Made by a program: the position numbers and the translations under genes. Under the pieces are notes generated by a model that saw only the letters and a list, made by a program, of their open reading frames with translations, ran no database searches and was not told the origin of the DNA. Below, one piece after another: positions 8,795-17,254 of a stretch of DNA of 43,649 nucleotides (within the stretch, counting starts at the first letter, position 1; each line of letters opens with the position of its first letter). The DNA is from Deltaproteobacteria bacterium (GTDB taxonomy: Bacteria; Myxococcota_A; UBA9042; PHBI01), in contig JAEUKJ010000129.1 of assembly GCA_016792665.1 (NCBI GenBank), positions 1-43,649 of the forward strand. Reading direction: 5' to 3'.

Positions 8795-10042
8795 TCACTG
8801 GGCCATCGAGTCGAAGAAGTCCTGATTGGACTTGGCCCCGCCGACCTTGCGCACGAGGAACTCCATCGCGTCCACCGTGTTGAGCGGGTGGAGGAGCTCG
8901 CGCAGGATGTAGGTGCGGTGGAGGAGGCCCGGATCGAGGAGGAGCTCTTCCTTGCGCGTGCCCGACTTCTTGATGTCGAGGCACGGGAAGATGCGCCGCT
9001 CCATGAGCTTGCGATCGAGGTGCATCTCGCAGTTGCCGGTGCCCTTGAACTCTTCGAAGATCACCTCATCCATGCGCGACCCGGTGTCCACGAGCGAGGT
9101 CGCGATGATGGTCAGCGACCCGCCGTCCTCGATGCAGCGCGCCGCGCCGAAGAAGCGCTTGGGCTTGTGCAGCGCGTTGGCGTCGACGCCGCCCGAGAGC
9201 ACCTTGCCCGACGGGGGCACGACCGTGTTGTAGGCGCGTGCGAGGCGGGTGATCGAGTCCAACAAGATGACCACGTCGCGCTTGTGCTCGACCAGGCGCT
9301 TGGCCTTGTCGATGACCATCTCGGCGACCTGCACGTGGCGCGTGGCAGGCTCGTCGAAGGTCGAGCTGACGACCTCGCCGCGCACCGAGCGCTGCATGTC
9401 GGTGACCTCCTCGGGGCGCTCGTCGATGAGCAGCACGATGAGGTAGACCTCTTTGTGGTTGGTCATGATCGCGTTGGCGATGTCCTGGAGGAGCACCGTC
9501 TTGCCCGAGCGCGGCGGCGCCACGATCAGCGCCCGCTGCCCTTTGCCGAGCGGGCACATCATATCGATGATGCGCGTCGAGAGATTGTCGGTGCGGTGCT
9601 CGAGCAGCAGCCGGTTCTGCGGGTAGAGCGGCGTGAGGTTGTCGAAGAGGGTCTTGGTGCGCGCGACCTCGGGGTCCTCGAAGTTGATCTGCTCGACCTT
9701 GAGGAGGGCGAAGTACTTCTCGTTGTCGCGCGGTGGCCGGATCTGGCCCGAGACCGTGTCGCCGTTCTTCAGGTTGAAGCGGCGGATCTGCGACGGCGAC
9801 ACGTAGATGTCGTCCGAGCCCGGGAGGTAGTTGAACTCGGGGCTGCGCAGGAACCCGAAGCCGTCGGTCAGGACCTGGAGGACCCCCTCACCGTAGATGA
9901 CCCCGTCGGCCTCTGCCCGTGCCTGCAGGATGCCAAAGACCAGCTCGTGCTTCCGGAGACCGCGCGGATCTTCGACGCCCGCCTCTTCGGCCATGGCGAT
10001 GAGCTCGGTGATCGGCTTCTGCTTGAGTTCGTTGAGATGCAT
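8795..10042 (-). CDS. rho: Transcription termination factor Rho
   Basis: A 415-residue RNA-dependent ATPase and helicase that terminates transcription. Residues 1-45 form the Rho_N domain ([20 protein letters not shown]). The cold-shock-like RNA-binding domain follows ([20 protein letters not shown]). The RecA-like motor has Walker A PPRSGKT at 176-182, [18 protein letters not shown], and [18 protein letters not shown]. The length matches the E. coli protein and no insertion is seen. The ATG at 10042 is the family's standard N-terminus; the open frame upstream to 10189 looks non-coding. The 190-base spacer to glpK holds nothing I can name. Confidence 0.98.
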   Translation of the reverse strand: MHLNELKQKPITELIAMAEEAGVEDPRGLRKHELVFGILQARAEADGVIYGEGVLQVLTDGFGFLRSPEFNYLPGSDDIYVSPSQIRRFNLKNGDTVSGQIRPPRDNEKYFALLKVEQINFEDPEVARTKTLFDNLTPLYPQNRLLLEHRTDNLSTRIIDMMCPLGKGQRALIVAPPRSGKTVLLQDIANAIMTNHKEVYLIVLLIDERPEEVTDMQRSVRGEVVSSTFDEPATRHVQVAEMVIDKAKRLVEHKRDVVILLDSITRLARAYNTVVPPSGKVLSGGVDANALHKPKRFFGAARCIEDGGSLTIIATSLVDTGSRMDEVIFEEFKGTGNCEMHLDRKLMERRIFPCLDIKKSGTRKEELLLDPGLLHRTYILRELLHPLNTVDAMEFLVRKVGGAKSNQDFFDSMAQ

Positions 10043-10231
10043 CGCGGCCTCGAGTGGATGAGGGAGGCGACCAGGGAGCGGTCGCCGGAGGGACGCGGAA
10101 GATAGCAACCTGCCTCGACGCGGGGAAGCGCGATGTCGTGCGAGCCCGTCACCGAGACCGCGAGGGCAGCGGTGTGCGGGCCGGCGCACAACGCGCGGCG
10201 ACGTTCGACGCCGTAACGAGTCGATGCGGCG

Positions 10232-11788
10232 TCAGCGCAGGCGCTGCACCGCGCGCGCCCAGGCGTCGCGATGGGTCGCCCGGACCTCGGGCGCGAGCTC
10301 GGGCTCGAAGCGACGCGCCTCACGCCAGCGCTGGGTGATGGCGTCGGGCGAGGCGAAGAAGCCGACCGCGAGGCCCGCCAGGAACGCGGCTCCGAACGCG
10401 GTCGTCTCGAGGAAGGAGGGGCGCGAGACCGAAGCCCCGAGGAAGTCGGCCTGGAGCTGCATCAGGAGATCGTTGCCGGCGGCACCGCCGTCGACCTTCA
10501 AGGCGGCCGGCGGACGATCGCTGTCGGCGGCCATCGCGAGGACGACATCGGCGACCTGGTGCGCGATGCCCTCGAGGGTCGCGCGCGCGATGTGGCCGCG
10601 GTTCGAGCCGCGCGTGAGCCCGAGGATGGCGCCGCGCGCGTCGGGGTCCCAGTGCGGCGCGCCAAGCCCTGCGAAGGCCGGCACGACGGTGACGCCCCCC
10701 GCGTCCGCGACCGATCGCGCGAGGTCTTCCACCTCGGCGGCATGCCCGATGATGCGCAGCTCGTCGCGCAACCACTGGACGGCCGCGCCGGCGATGAAGA
10801 CCGCGCCTTCCAGGGCATACTGAAGCGGGCGCGCCTCGGCCTTCGGCCCCAGGCGCCACGCGACCGTGGTCAGGAGGCCGTGCTTCGACGGAATCGGGGT
10901 GGCGCCCGTGTTCATCAGCACGAAGGCGCCCGTGCCGTAGGTCGACTTCGCCTCGCCGGGGCGGAAGCAGGCCTGCCCGAAGAGCGCCGCCTGCTGGTCG
11001 CCGGCGATGCCCGCGATGGGGATGCCATCGGGAAGGAAGTCGAGGCCGCGCGTCTCGCCGTAGACCTCGGAAGAGGTGCGGACCTCGGGGAGGACCTGGC
11101 GCGGCACGCGAAAGAGGGCGAGCAGCTCGTCGTCCCAGTCGCCCGTGTGCAGGTCGAAGAGCAGCGTACGCGAGGCGTTCGACGGGTCGGTGGCATGCGT
11201 GCGGCCGCCGGTGAGGCGCCAGAGAAGGTAGGCGTCGATGGTGCCGAAAGCGAGCTCGCCGGCCTCGGCGCGGGCGCGGGCGCCCTCGACGTGGTCGAGG
11301 ATCCAGGCGAGCTTCGTAGCCGAGAAGTAGGGGTCGAGGACGAGGCCGGTCTTTTCGCGCACGCGCGGCTCGTGCCCGGCTTCCTTTAAGAGGCGACAGG
11401 TCTCGGTGGTGCGGCGGCACTGCCAGACGATGGCGGGGTGGATGGGGCGAGAGGTGGCGCGCTCCCAGACGACGGTGGTCTCGCGTTGGTTGGTGATGCC
11501 GATGGCGCGGATTTGATGCGCGTCGACGCCGATCGAAGGCCTGGCGGAGCCAGGCCGCCCACCGCCGTCGGCCTGGCGCAGCGCGACCGAGACCGAGGCC
11601 TGGACCGAGGCCCAGATCTCCTCGGGCTGGTGCTCGACCCAGGCCGGGCGCGGATAGTGCTGCGGGAACTCCGTGGTGGCGCGGCCGCAGACGTTCAAGC
11701 CCTGGTCGACGAGGATGGCGGTCGAGCCGGTGGTCCCTTGATCGATGGCGAGGACGAGGCCGGGTTCGAGGCTGGCGCGTTCGGTCAT
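10232..11788 (-). CDS. glpK: Glycerol kinase
   Basis: A 518-residue FGGY-family kinase that phosphorylates glycerol to glycerol 3-phosphate in the cytoplasm. Family features are [17 protein letters not shown] at the N-terminus, [20 protein letters not shown] and VWQCRRT for substrate binding, [13 protein letters not shown], and [14 protein letters not shown]. The ADP-binding C-terminal half has [14 protein letters not shown]. Length is slightly above the usual 500 because of short insertions. The ATG at 11788 is preferred since [11 protein letters not shown] leads straight into the conserved strand; an upstream ATG at 11839 stays in frame. No facilitator or glycerol-3-phosphate dehydrogenase gene is adjacent. 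Confidence 0.95.
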   Translation of the reverse strand: MTERASLEPGLVLAIDQGTTGSTAILVDQGLNVCGRATTEFPQHYPRPAWVEHQPEEIWASVQASVSVALRQADGGGRPGSARPSIGVDAHQIRAIGITNQRETTVVWERATSRPIHPAIVWQCRRTTETCRLLKEAGHEPRVREKTGLVLDPYFSATKLAWILDHVEGARARAEAGELAFGTIDAYLLWRLTGGRTHATDPSNASRTLLFDLHTGDWDDELLALFRVPRQVLPEVRTSSEVYGETRGLDFLPDGIPIAGIAGDQQAALFGQACFRPGEAKSTYGTGAFVLMNTGATPIPSKHGLLTTVAWRLGPKAEARPLQYALEGAVFIAGAAVQWLRDELRIIGHAAEVEDLARSVADAGGVTVVPAFAGLGAPHWDPDARGAILGLTRGSNRGHIARATLEGIAHQVADVVLAMAADSDRPPAALKVDGGAAGNDLLMQLQADFLGASVSRPSFLETTAFGAAFLAGLAVGFFASPDAITQRWREARRFEPELAPEVRATHRDAWARAVQRLR

Positions 11789-11902
11789 GGCGGGCGTGTC
11801 TCCAGTGGGCGAAGGCCGGGCGATGACCCGGCTGGTCATGGCGGTCGGCGTCGCGCTGGCCTATGCTCCCCAAAGAAGCGCATCCGCGCAAGGGAGCCCG
11901 AG

Positions 11903-12214
11903 ATGAGCGAGTCGAAGCCCGAAGCGAAGCCGATGTCGATCCACGTCCACCTCGAGGAGAACCGGGTCGCGGGGGACTACGTCAACATGGCGCGCATCTT
12001 CCACAACCAGACCGAGTTCGTGATGGACGCGATGTTCCTGCCGCCGCAGTCGAACACGGCCAAGGTGATGTCGCGCCTCGTGATGAGCCCCATCCACGCC
12101 AAGCACCTGATGCGCGCTCTGAGCCAGAACATCTCGATGTACGAGCAGAAGTTCGGCGAGATCCAGCTCGCGCCTCCGGGCTCGCCGAGCGGCCCGGGCG
12201 GGATCCTGCACTGA
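11903..12214 (+). CDS. DUF3467 family protein
   Basis: A 103-residue protein matching the small DUF3467 family (NMARIFHNQTEFVMDAMF, PHAKHLMRAL-like IHAKHLMRALSQNI). The function is unknown and I do not assign one. The core is a compact alpha/beta domain with a short Gly/Pro-rich tail. Its ATG at 11903 follows AGGGAG at 11891-11896. It is divergent from glpK across about 115 bases, and a TGGGACA repeat cluster lies downstream. Confidence 0.85.
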   Translation: MSESKPEAKPMSIHVHLEENRVAGDYVNMARIFHNQTEFVMDAMFLPPQSNTAKVMSRLVMSPIHAKHLMRALSQNISMYEQKFGEIQLAPPGSPSGPGGILH

Positions 12215-12253
12215 GCGCTGCCGTCGTCCCCAGCACGCGACCTCCGACGCGGC

Positions 12254-12338
12254 GTGGGACAGTGTGGGACAGTCGAGACCCGCGACAACGCTGGGGATGC
12301 CGCGAAGGTGTCCCAGGCGTGGGACACTCGTGGGACAC
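12254..12338. repeat. Cluster of TGGGACA motifs with an 8-bp hairpin
   Basis: Four direct TGGGACA heptamers (starting near 12255, 12265, 12320 and 12331) and one inverted copy (TGTCCCA at 12309-12315) fall within 85 bases. The inverted copy and the third direct copy form a perfect stem GTGTCCCA (12308-12315) / TGGGACAC (12320-12327) with a 4-base loop. The spacer lies between the DUF3467 gene and the helix-hairpin-helix gene. It could be an operator, a structured 3' end, or a low-copy repeat expansion. Confidence 0.7.
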
Positions 12339-12421
12339 CCGAGAGCGACCTGACGCGCCTGAAGTCAGCCATCCATGCGGGTCGCGGCAGTGGCATGCGC
12401 TTCGCTTAGGAGGGGACCGTG

Positions 12422-12443
12422 CCCGCGAGTGCGGGTCTCTCTT
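12422..12443 (+). terminator. Short GC hairpin followed by a T/C tract
   Basis: CCCGC (12422-12426) and GCGGG (12431-12435) form a perfect 5-bp stem with a 4-base loop, followed by TCTCTCTT. It resembles a weak Rho-independent terminator. It lies only 26 bases before the next start codon, so it could instead be a 5' leader hairpin of that gene. Confidence 0.3.
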
Positions 12444-12461
12444 CAGCGATCAGGAGTCCTC

Positions 12462-12875
12462 ATGTCCCTCGTCCAGCGTTCGTATCTCAAGCTCGCGGCC
12501 TTCGCGGCTGCCCTCCTCCTCATGACCGGGCTGCAGCTCGGCGGTGCCGTGGTCCGCGCGGAGCCGCCGGCCGGCGTCGTCAACATCAACCAGGCCAGCC
12601 CCGAGCAGCTCATGCTGTTGCCGCGCATCGGTGAGAGCAAGGCCAAGCGCATCATGGACTACCGTCAGAAGACGCCCTTCAAGACCGTGAACGAGCTCGC
12701 GCGCGTGAAGGGGATCGGGCTGAAGTCGCTCCGCCTTCTGAAGCCGTTCGTGCGGATCGACGGCCCGACGACGCTGACGGCGGACGTCTCGGTCGAGGAC
12801 GCCGAGCAGGTCTCGAAGGCCGAGGCCGCGCCGGCCCCGAGCCCCAAGCCGGGCAAGTCGGCGGGCGGGCAATGA
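12462..12875 (+). CDS. Exported ComEA-like helix-hairpin-helix protein
   Basis: The 137-residue product has an N-terminal signal or anchor (LAAFAAALLLMTGLQLGG), then a double helix-hairpin-helix domain at about residues 42-105. It begins VNINQASPEQLMLLPRIGES and continues with VNELARVKGIGLKSLRLL, as in ComEA. It ends in an Ala/Pro/Lys-rich tail. HhH domains bind DNA backbone without sequence preference; ComEA proteins bind incoming DNA outside the inner membrane during transformation. Whether this one serves uptake is not shown, since no comEC or comF is adjacent. The ATG at 12462 follows CAGGAG at 12451-12456. Confidence 0.82.
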   Translation: MSLVQRSYLKLAAFAAALLLMTGLQLGGAVVRAEPPAGVVNINQASPEQLMLLPRIGESKAKRIMDYRQKTPFKTVNELARVKGIGLKSLRLLKPFVRIDGPTTLTADVSVEDAEQVSKAEAAPAPSPKPGKSAGGQ

Positions 12876-12927
12876 CCGCAGCGTGAGCACGCATGCGACC
12901 GGGCGGTGGGTGTGCTAGGGTCCGAGC

Positions 12928-13698
12928 GTGACCTGGCTTGCCCCCCGCTCCGGTCCGGCGTCGCCTTGGCGAACCGGGATGCTCGTCGCCTTGCTGGCGA
13001 TGATCGGTACGGCACGTGAGGCGCGCGCCGAGTGGCGGCGCACGACCGACATCGAGCTCAACACGGCGTTCACGCAAGAGGAAGGGAGCCTGTCGATCGG
13101 GATCCTGAGCCCGCTCACGGTCGGGGTCACCGACAGCTTCCAGGCCGCGATCCATCCGCTGCTCTTGCTGCTGGGTCAGACCTCGCTCGCGTTCCGCGTG
13201 CGCGTCACGCCGATCGCCGACGTGAGCGCAGCGCTCAACCTCGCCGGCACCTGGTCGTTCATCGACCGCGAGACGCGCGACGGCGTGCCGTCGGCCGACG
13301 CGGGCGACGCGGAGATCGGCTTCCCAGGGACGCTGCAGCTCACCGAGACCACGAGCTTCCGCCTGGGACAGAGCGCGCTCTTGTCGGCGGGCGCGGGCGT
13401 GGCGTCGGACTTCATCGGGGCCACCCCGACCCGAGGCCTGGTCGAGCTGCACGTCGCGGCGCACTGGCTACCGGCCAGCCGACACCTCGTGATGCTCCAG
13501 CTCCTGGGCTACGTCCCCTTCACCGAGGAGGCGCGGCTCATGCGCCCCTCGGCGCAGGTGATCTACGCATGGGCCGCGAGCTCGCGCGTGCAGTTGGTCA
13601 TGGGGCTGGGGGTCGGAGAGTGGACGTGGGAGACGGCGGACGGTGGGCGCTCGAAGGTGCGCATCTTTCCGATCGCCGATCTCTGGTTCCGGTTCTGA
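12928..13698 (+). CDS. Putative outer-membrane beta-barrel protein, unassigned
   Basis: A 256-residue protein from a GTG at 12928, with a signal-like segment (MLVALLAMIGTAREARA) ending near residue 34. If translation starts at the internal ATG at 12979, the product is a compact signal peptide followed by the same mature protein. The mature part has alternating hydrophobic strands with aromatic residues and ends in IADLWFRF, a C-terminal phenylalanine typical of outer-membrane barrels. Several segments suggest a small barrel (SIGILSPLTVGVTDSFQAAI, LSAGAGVASDFIG). I do not recognise a named family. It converges with the TIGR02300 gene, whose stop lies 9 bases away. Confidence 0.65.
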   Translation: MTWLAPRSGPASPWRTGMLVALLAMIGTAREARAEWRRTTDIELNTAFTQEEGSLSIGILSPLTVGVTDSFQAAIHPLLLLLGQTSLAFRVRVTPIADVSAALNLAGTWSFIDRETRDGVPSADAGDAEIGFPGTLQLTETTSFRLGQSALLSAGAGVASDFIGATPTRGLVELHVAAHWLPASRHLVMLQLLGYVPFTEEARLMRPSAQVIYAWAASSRVQLVMGLGVGEWTWETADGGRSKVRIFPIADLWFRF

Positions 13699-13707
13699 GC
13701 CCTCAGC

Positions 13708-14010
13708 TCACCACTCGCCCTCGTCCTCGTCGTTGCGCTCACGCGCCTCGCCGCGGTTGTCCCCCTCGTCCGTCTCGTCGTCGCCGTCGCCGCGGCGCCC
13801 CTTGCGCTCGGTCCGCGCCGTGCTCTCGGCCTCCTCGGGCTCCTCGGGCTCGAGGGGCGGCAGGACCGGGACGGCGTTGACATCGAAGAACGACCCGCAC
13901 TTCGGGCAGGCAGGTTCGGGCTTGCCGAAATCATAGAAGCGAGCGCCGCAGTCGCGACAGGTCCGCTTCGTTCCGAGAGCCATTGCTTTGGATGCTGCGA
14001 CGAGGGGCAT
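13708..14010 (-). CDS. TIGR02300 (FYDLN-acid) zinc-ribbon protein
   Basis: A 100-residue protein with a zinc ribbon, CRDCGARFYDFGKPEPACPKCG (Cys18, 21, 35, 38), followed by a strongly acidic tail rich in Glu and Asp. This is the arrangement of TIGR02300, an uncharacterised family. The ATG at 14010 is chosen because AGGAGGA sits at ideal distance upstream on the minus strand; the internal ATG at 13983 (MALGTKR) has no such site. Function is unknown; a regulatory or ribosome-associated role would be a guess. It is divergent from corA. Confidence 0.85.
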   Translation of the reverse strand: MPLVAASKAMALGTKRTCRDCGARFYDFGKPEPACPKCGSFFDVNAVPVLPPLEPEEPEEAESTARTERKGRRGDGDDETDEGDNRGEARERNDEDEGEW

Positions 14011-14095
14011 GGCCCTTCCTCCTGTGGATGGGAATCCCGCTTGGCCGGGTCGGGACGGCGCCCGTTTTGAAGGATTCGAACCGACAACGCAACGC

Positions 14096-14146
14096 CGAAT
14101 CGCACTCGCGGGCAGCCTCGCTCCGCGAGGCCTCGTGCGAATCGCA
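14096..14146. repeat. Nested-palindrome repeat element, copy A
   Basis: The core is a perfect hairpin GCCTCGC (14115-14121), loop TCC, GCGAGGC (14125-14131). Outside it lie imperfect inverted arms, CGAATCGCAC on the left and GTGCGAATCG on the right. On the minus strand the sequence closely matches units at 25941-26057 and 29143-29190. It sits in the divergent spacer between the TIGR02300 gene and corA. Size and structure resemble REP/BIME-type elements. Confidence 0.75.
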
Positions 14147-14201
14147 GCACGACGACGTTGGAGCGCTGGTCACGGGCGACAACTCGTCCGACAATCGCGT
14201 C

Positions 14202-15380
14202 ATGTCCCGACGCCCTCGCCGTTCTCGTAGAGGTAGCCATGGCGCTGGCCCTCGGCCAGCTGTCCACACCGTCGAGGTCGCCGAAGCCCCGGTCGAGACG
14301 CGTGCGACTGCCTATCGCCTGGGGCCCGGCAAGTGCGAGGTGGTGCCCATCCCGCTCGACGGGGTCAAGGACCTGCGCACCCCCGGCACGGTCCTCTGGA
14401 TCGACGCTCAGGGCACCGCGAACGCCGCCTTCTTCCACGCCCTCGGCAAGGTCTACGACCTCCATCCCCTCGCCGTCGAAGACGCCCTCCACCTCCACCA
14501 GCGCGCCAAGGTCGAGAGCTACCCAGGCCACAGCTTCCTCGTCGCGCGCATGGTCTACTTCGACGTCCACGTCTGCCACGAGCAGCTGTCGATCTTCATC
14601 GGCAAGGACTTCGTCATCACCGCGCAAGAGGACCCGTACAACGGCGACCCCTTCGACGAGTTCCGCCTGCAACTCCAGCGCGGCACCCGCCGGCCGGCCA
14701 TCACCACGCCCGACCTCCTGGCCCACGCCATCCTCGACACCATCGTCGACGGCTACTTCCCCGTGCTCGACGCGTTCGGCGCCGCGCTCGAGAACCTCGA
14801 GGACGAGGTCCTCGCGACGCGCAGCAACGCCATCCTCGGGCGCATCCAGGTCGCTCGCCGCGACGTCATCATGTTGCGGCGGGCCCTGTGGCCGCTGCGC
14901 GACGCGCTCTTCATGCTCGGGCGCGAGGGCTTCTCGTTCAGCACCGAGGCGCGCCTCTACCTTCGCGACACGACCGACCACCTCCTCCGCATCATCGACC
15001 TCGCTGAGGGCTACCGCGAGACCGTGAGCTCGCTCATGGACCTCTACCTCTCTTCGATGAGCAACCGCATGAACGAGACGATGCGCGTGCTCGCCGTCAT
15101 CTCGACCATCTTCATCCCGCTCACGTTCATCGCCGGCGTCTACGGCATGAACTTCGACACCAAGGCGTCCGACCTGAACATGCCCGAGCTCGGCTCGCCG
15201 GTCGGCTACCCCCTCGTGCTCGGCGCCATGGGTCTCATCGCCATCGCCCTGGTGGTCTTCTTCTACCGCCGCGGATGGTTCCAGGGGGTCGGGGCCGAGA
15301 CCTCGCGACCGCCCGAGTCACGCCCGGAACCGATCCCCCCGCCGACCGCGCAAGTCCGCTCGCCACCGCGTGACGAATGA
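14202..15380 (+). CDS. corA: CorA family divalent metal ion transporter
   Basis: A 392-residue CorA-type channel for Mg2+ or Co2+. A large cytoplasmic N-terminal domain (LWIDAQGTANAAFFHALGK, LAVEDALHLHQRAKVE) and long helix precede two C-terminal membrane segments. The signature YGMNF lies at the end of the first membrane helix (FIPLTFIAGVYGMNF), and the second helix is YPLVLGAMGLIAIALVVFFY. The C-terminal tail is Pro-rich and longer than usual. The ATG at 14202 is selected because the upstream in-frame residues run through the repeat element. No strong Shine-Dalgarno is visible. Confidence 0.92.
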   Translation: MSRRPRRSRRGSHGAGPRPAVHTVEVAEAPVETRATAYRLGPGKCEVVPIPLDGVKDLRTPGTVLWIDAQGTANAAFFHALGKVYDLHPLAVEDALHLHQRAKVESYPGHSFLVARMVYFDVHVCHEQLSIFIGKDFVITAQEDPYNGDPFDEFRLQLQRGTRRPAITTPDLLAHAILDTIVDGYFPVLDAFGAALENLEDEVLATRSNAILGRIQVARRDVIMLRRALWPLRDALFMLGREGFSFSTEARLYLRDTTDHLLRIIDLAEGYRETVSSLMDLYLSSMSNRMNETMRVLAVISTIFIPLTFIAGVYGMNFDTKASDLNMPELGSPVGYPLVLGAMGLIAIALVVFFYRRGWFQGVGAETSRPPESRPEPIPPPTAQVRSPPRDE

Positions 15381-15391
15381 CCATATATGGT
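15380..15391. promoter_or_regulatory. AT-rich perfect 12-bp palindrome ACCATATATGGT
   Basis: ACCATATATGGT is a perfect palindrome starting on the last base of the corA stop codon and 73 bases before the ParA-type gene. AT-rich sequence is rare here, so it stands out as a possible operator or -10 region of a promoter for the downstream genes. No regulator can be named. Confidence 0.4.
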
Positions 15392-15463
15392 GTAGGGCTT
15401 CCGAGCGAGGAGCGGCCGCGTTGGTGAGCGGGCCGTCTCGCCGCGGCCCAAGGAGAGTCCCCG

Positions 15464-16540
15464 ATGTCTTCGACCGAGCCCGTGAAGTGCACCGTGTGCG
15501 CGACCGAATTCGTCCCGAAGTTCAGCTTCCAGGTGCAGCGCACCGCGACGACGACGAACTACTTTTGCAGTCAGCCGTGCCACGAGCAGGCGCTCTTCGG
15601 TCAGCGTCAACAGACCTGCACCGTGTGCCAGACGCGCTTCGAGCCGAAGTACGCCTTCCAGCTCGCCTTCGTCGGCGGTGAGAAGCGCTACTTCTGCACG
15701 CCCGAGTGCCGCGAGAATCCGGTCAAGCAGGAGCTCCGCCAGCGCAAGGGCGCCCGCAAGATCGCGGTCATGAACCAGAAGGGCGGCACCGGCAAGACGA
15801 CCACGACGGTCTCGCTCGCGCACGGCCTCGCGATGGCCGGACACAAGACGCTCATCATCGACATGGACTCGCAGGGCAACGTCGGGGTCTGCCTGGGCGC
15901 TGACGGCTCGCGCAACCTCTACCACCTCTTCGTCGAGAACGGTGACCCCGGCTCGGCCATCCTCAACGTCCGCGAGAACCTCGACCTCCTCCCGTCGAAC
16001 AATCTCCTCGCCAAGGTCGAGGTCCACCTCGCCCACGTCCAGCACCCGCACAAGGTGCTGCGCAATCGTTTCAAGGATGTCGTCGATTACGACTACATCA
16101 TTCTCGACTGCGGCCCGAGCCTGTCACTCCTGAACCAGAACGCGCTGTACTTCGCCGACCAGGTCCTCATCCCGGTCGCGTGCGACTACCTGTCGCTGGT
16201 GGGTGTGAAGCAGATCCTCGAGACCCTCCGCGTCGTGCAAGAGCAACTCCGCCACCCGATCACCATCCTCGGGGTGCTGCCGACCTTCTATGACGTGCGC
16301 AACAAGATCTCTCACGAGGTCGTGCGCAATCTCGAGCGCTACTTCAAGGACAAGGTCCTTCCCCCGATCCGCATCAACACGCGCCTCAAGGAAGCCCCGG
16401 CCGACCACAAGTCGATCTTCGAGTTCGCCCCGAAGTCGCCCGCTGCCGAGGACTACCAGACCCTGGTCGACAAGATCGTCGAGCTCAGCCGCGCCGCACC
16501 GACCCAGGTGCCCCTGCCCGAAAACTTCGCCCCGGCCTGA
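15464..16540 (+). CDS. ParA-type ATPase with two N-terminal zinc-knuckle repeats
   Basis: A 358-residue fusion. Residues 9-39 and 52-82 are two tandem repeats, each with exact spacing CxxC-X22-CxxxC (Cys9/12/35/39 and 52/55/78/82), beginning CTVC in both; they should each bind a zinc ion. From residue 99 the protein is a MinD/ParA P-loop ATPase with the deviant Walker A KGGTGKT (signature Lys106, Lys111), DMDSQGN as Walker A', and DYIILDCGPSL as Walker B. ParA ATPases dimerise on ATP and position chromosomes, plasmids or protein assemblies. No parB-like gene or clear parS site is nearby, so a role other than partition of a local replicon is likely. The ATG at 15464 follows AAGGAG. trmL follows after 25 bases. 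Confidence 0.92.
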   Translation: MSSTEPVKCTVCATEFVPKFSFQVQRTATTTNYFCSQPCHEQALFGQRQQTCTVCQTRFEPKYAFQLAFVGGEKRYFCTPECRENPVKQELRQRKGARKIAVMNQKGGTGKTTTTVSLAHGLAMAGHKTLIIDMDSQGNVGVCLGADGSRNLYHLFVENGDPGSAILNVRENLDLLPSNNLLAKVEVHLAHVQHPHKVLRNRFKDVVDYDYIILDCGPSLSLLNQNALYFADQVLIPVACDYLSLVGVKQILETLRVVQEQLRHPITILGVLPTFYDVRNKISHEVVRNLERYFKDKVLPPIRINTRLKEAPADHKSIFEFAPKSPAAEDYQTLVDKIVELSRAAPTQVPLPENFAPA

Positions 16541-16565
16541 GGGTCGACCGCCAAGAGTCCTCCGC

Positions 16566-17024
16566 GTGCACATCGTCCTCGTCAACCCGCTGATCCCGCA
16601 GAACACGGGCAGCATCTCGCGGCTCTGCGCCGGCACGAACACCGACCTCCACCTCGTGGGGCGCCTCGGCTTCTCGCTGGACGACCGCCTCCTCAAGCGC
16701 GCCGGCCTCGACTACTGGCCGAACGTGCGCCTCTACCTGCACCGCGACTTCGACCACCTGCTCGGCCAGTTCACGCCCACCCGCATGGCCCTGTTCTCGA
16801 GCCACGCCCAGCGCCCCTACGCCGACCTGGTCGCGACCGACGACACCTGGCTCGTCTTCGGCCAGGAGACCACAGGCCTGCCCGCAGACCTCCAGGCGCG
16901 CTACCCCGACGACCTCTACAAGATCCCGATGACGGGTCACATCCGCAGCCTGAACCTCGCGACCTCGGTCGGCATCGTCCTCTACGACGGGCTCCGACAG
17001 CTCGGCTTTCCCGGCCTGCGCTGA
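16566..17024 (+). CDS. trmL: tRNA (cytidine/uridine-34 2'-O)-methyltransferase
   Basis: A 152-residue SPOUT-class methyltransferase that 2'-O-methylates the wobble base of tRNA-Leu isoacceptors using S-adenosylmethionine. Diagnostic segments are VLVNPLIPQNTGSISRLCAG at the N-terminus, LVFGQETTGLP in the middle, and IPMTGHIRSLNLATSVGIVL, which forms the knotted cofactor site. The length equals the family norm. The start is a GTG at 16566, since VHIVLVNPLIPQNTG aligns with the family N-terminus. It is probably co-transcribed with the ParA-type gene. Confidence 0.93.
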   Translation: MHIVLVNPLIPQNTGSISRLCAGTNTDLHLVGRLGFSLDDRLLKRAGLDYWPNVRLYLHRDFDHLLGQFTPTRMALFSSHAQRPYADLVATDDTWLVFGQETTGLPADLQARYPDDLYKIPMTGHIRSLNLATSVGIVLYDGLRQLGFPGLR

Positions 17025-17200
17025 CCACGACGCTCGCGCAGCTCCCTGCCCGACAGGGCTGGGACCGACCTCTCTGAGGCGCGCCACCACCACACTGGAG
17101 GCATCACCCTCGTTGGGCGGCTCCGCCATCATCGGGTCGCCTGCCACCGAGCCAGGTCCCGGTTCGCCTCCTCGGTTCGCTCGACCCCTTAAACGCCGAC

Positions 17201-17228
17201 GGCGGATGACCCGTGAGGAGCATCCGCC
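17201..17228. terminator. 8-bp hairpin between convergent trmL and the histone-like gene
   Basis: GGCGGATG (17201-17208) pairs perfectly with CATCCGCC (17221-17228) across a 12-base loop. It lies between the 3' ends of two convergent genes, so it could serve both as a bidirectional terminator, although no real T-run follows on either side. On the minus strand a second small inverted repeat (AGCCTT/AAGGCT) directly follows the histone-like stop codon. Confidence 0.4.
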
Positions 17229-17254
17229 GCCGAACGAAGCCTTGGAAGGCTAAA

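Noticed and set aside
14055-14092. tRNA-like 3' end on the minus strand (GGTTCGAATCC preceded by an arginine-tRNA-like acceptor arm GCGCCCG on the plus strand)
   Set aside because: The T-stem has only 3 of 5 pairs, the acceptor is separated by extra bases, and no D or anticodon arm is found. At best it is a decayed fragment.
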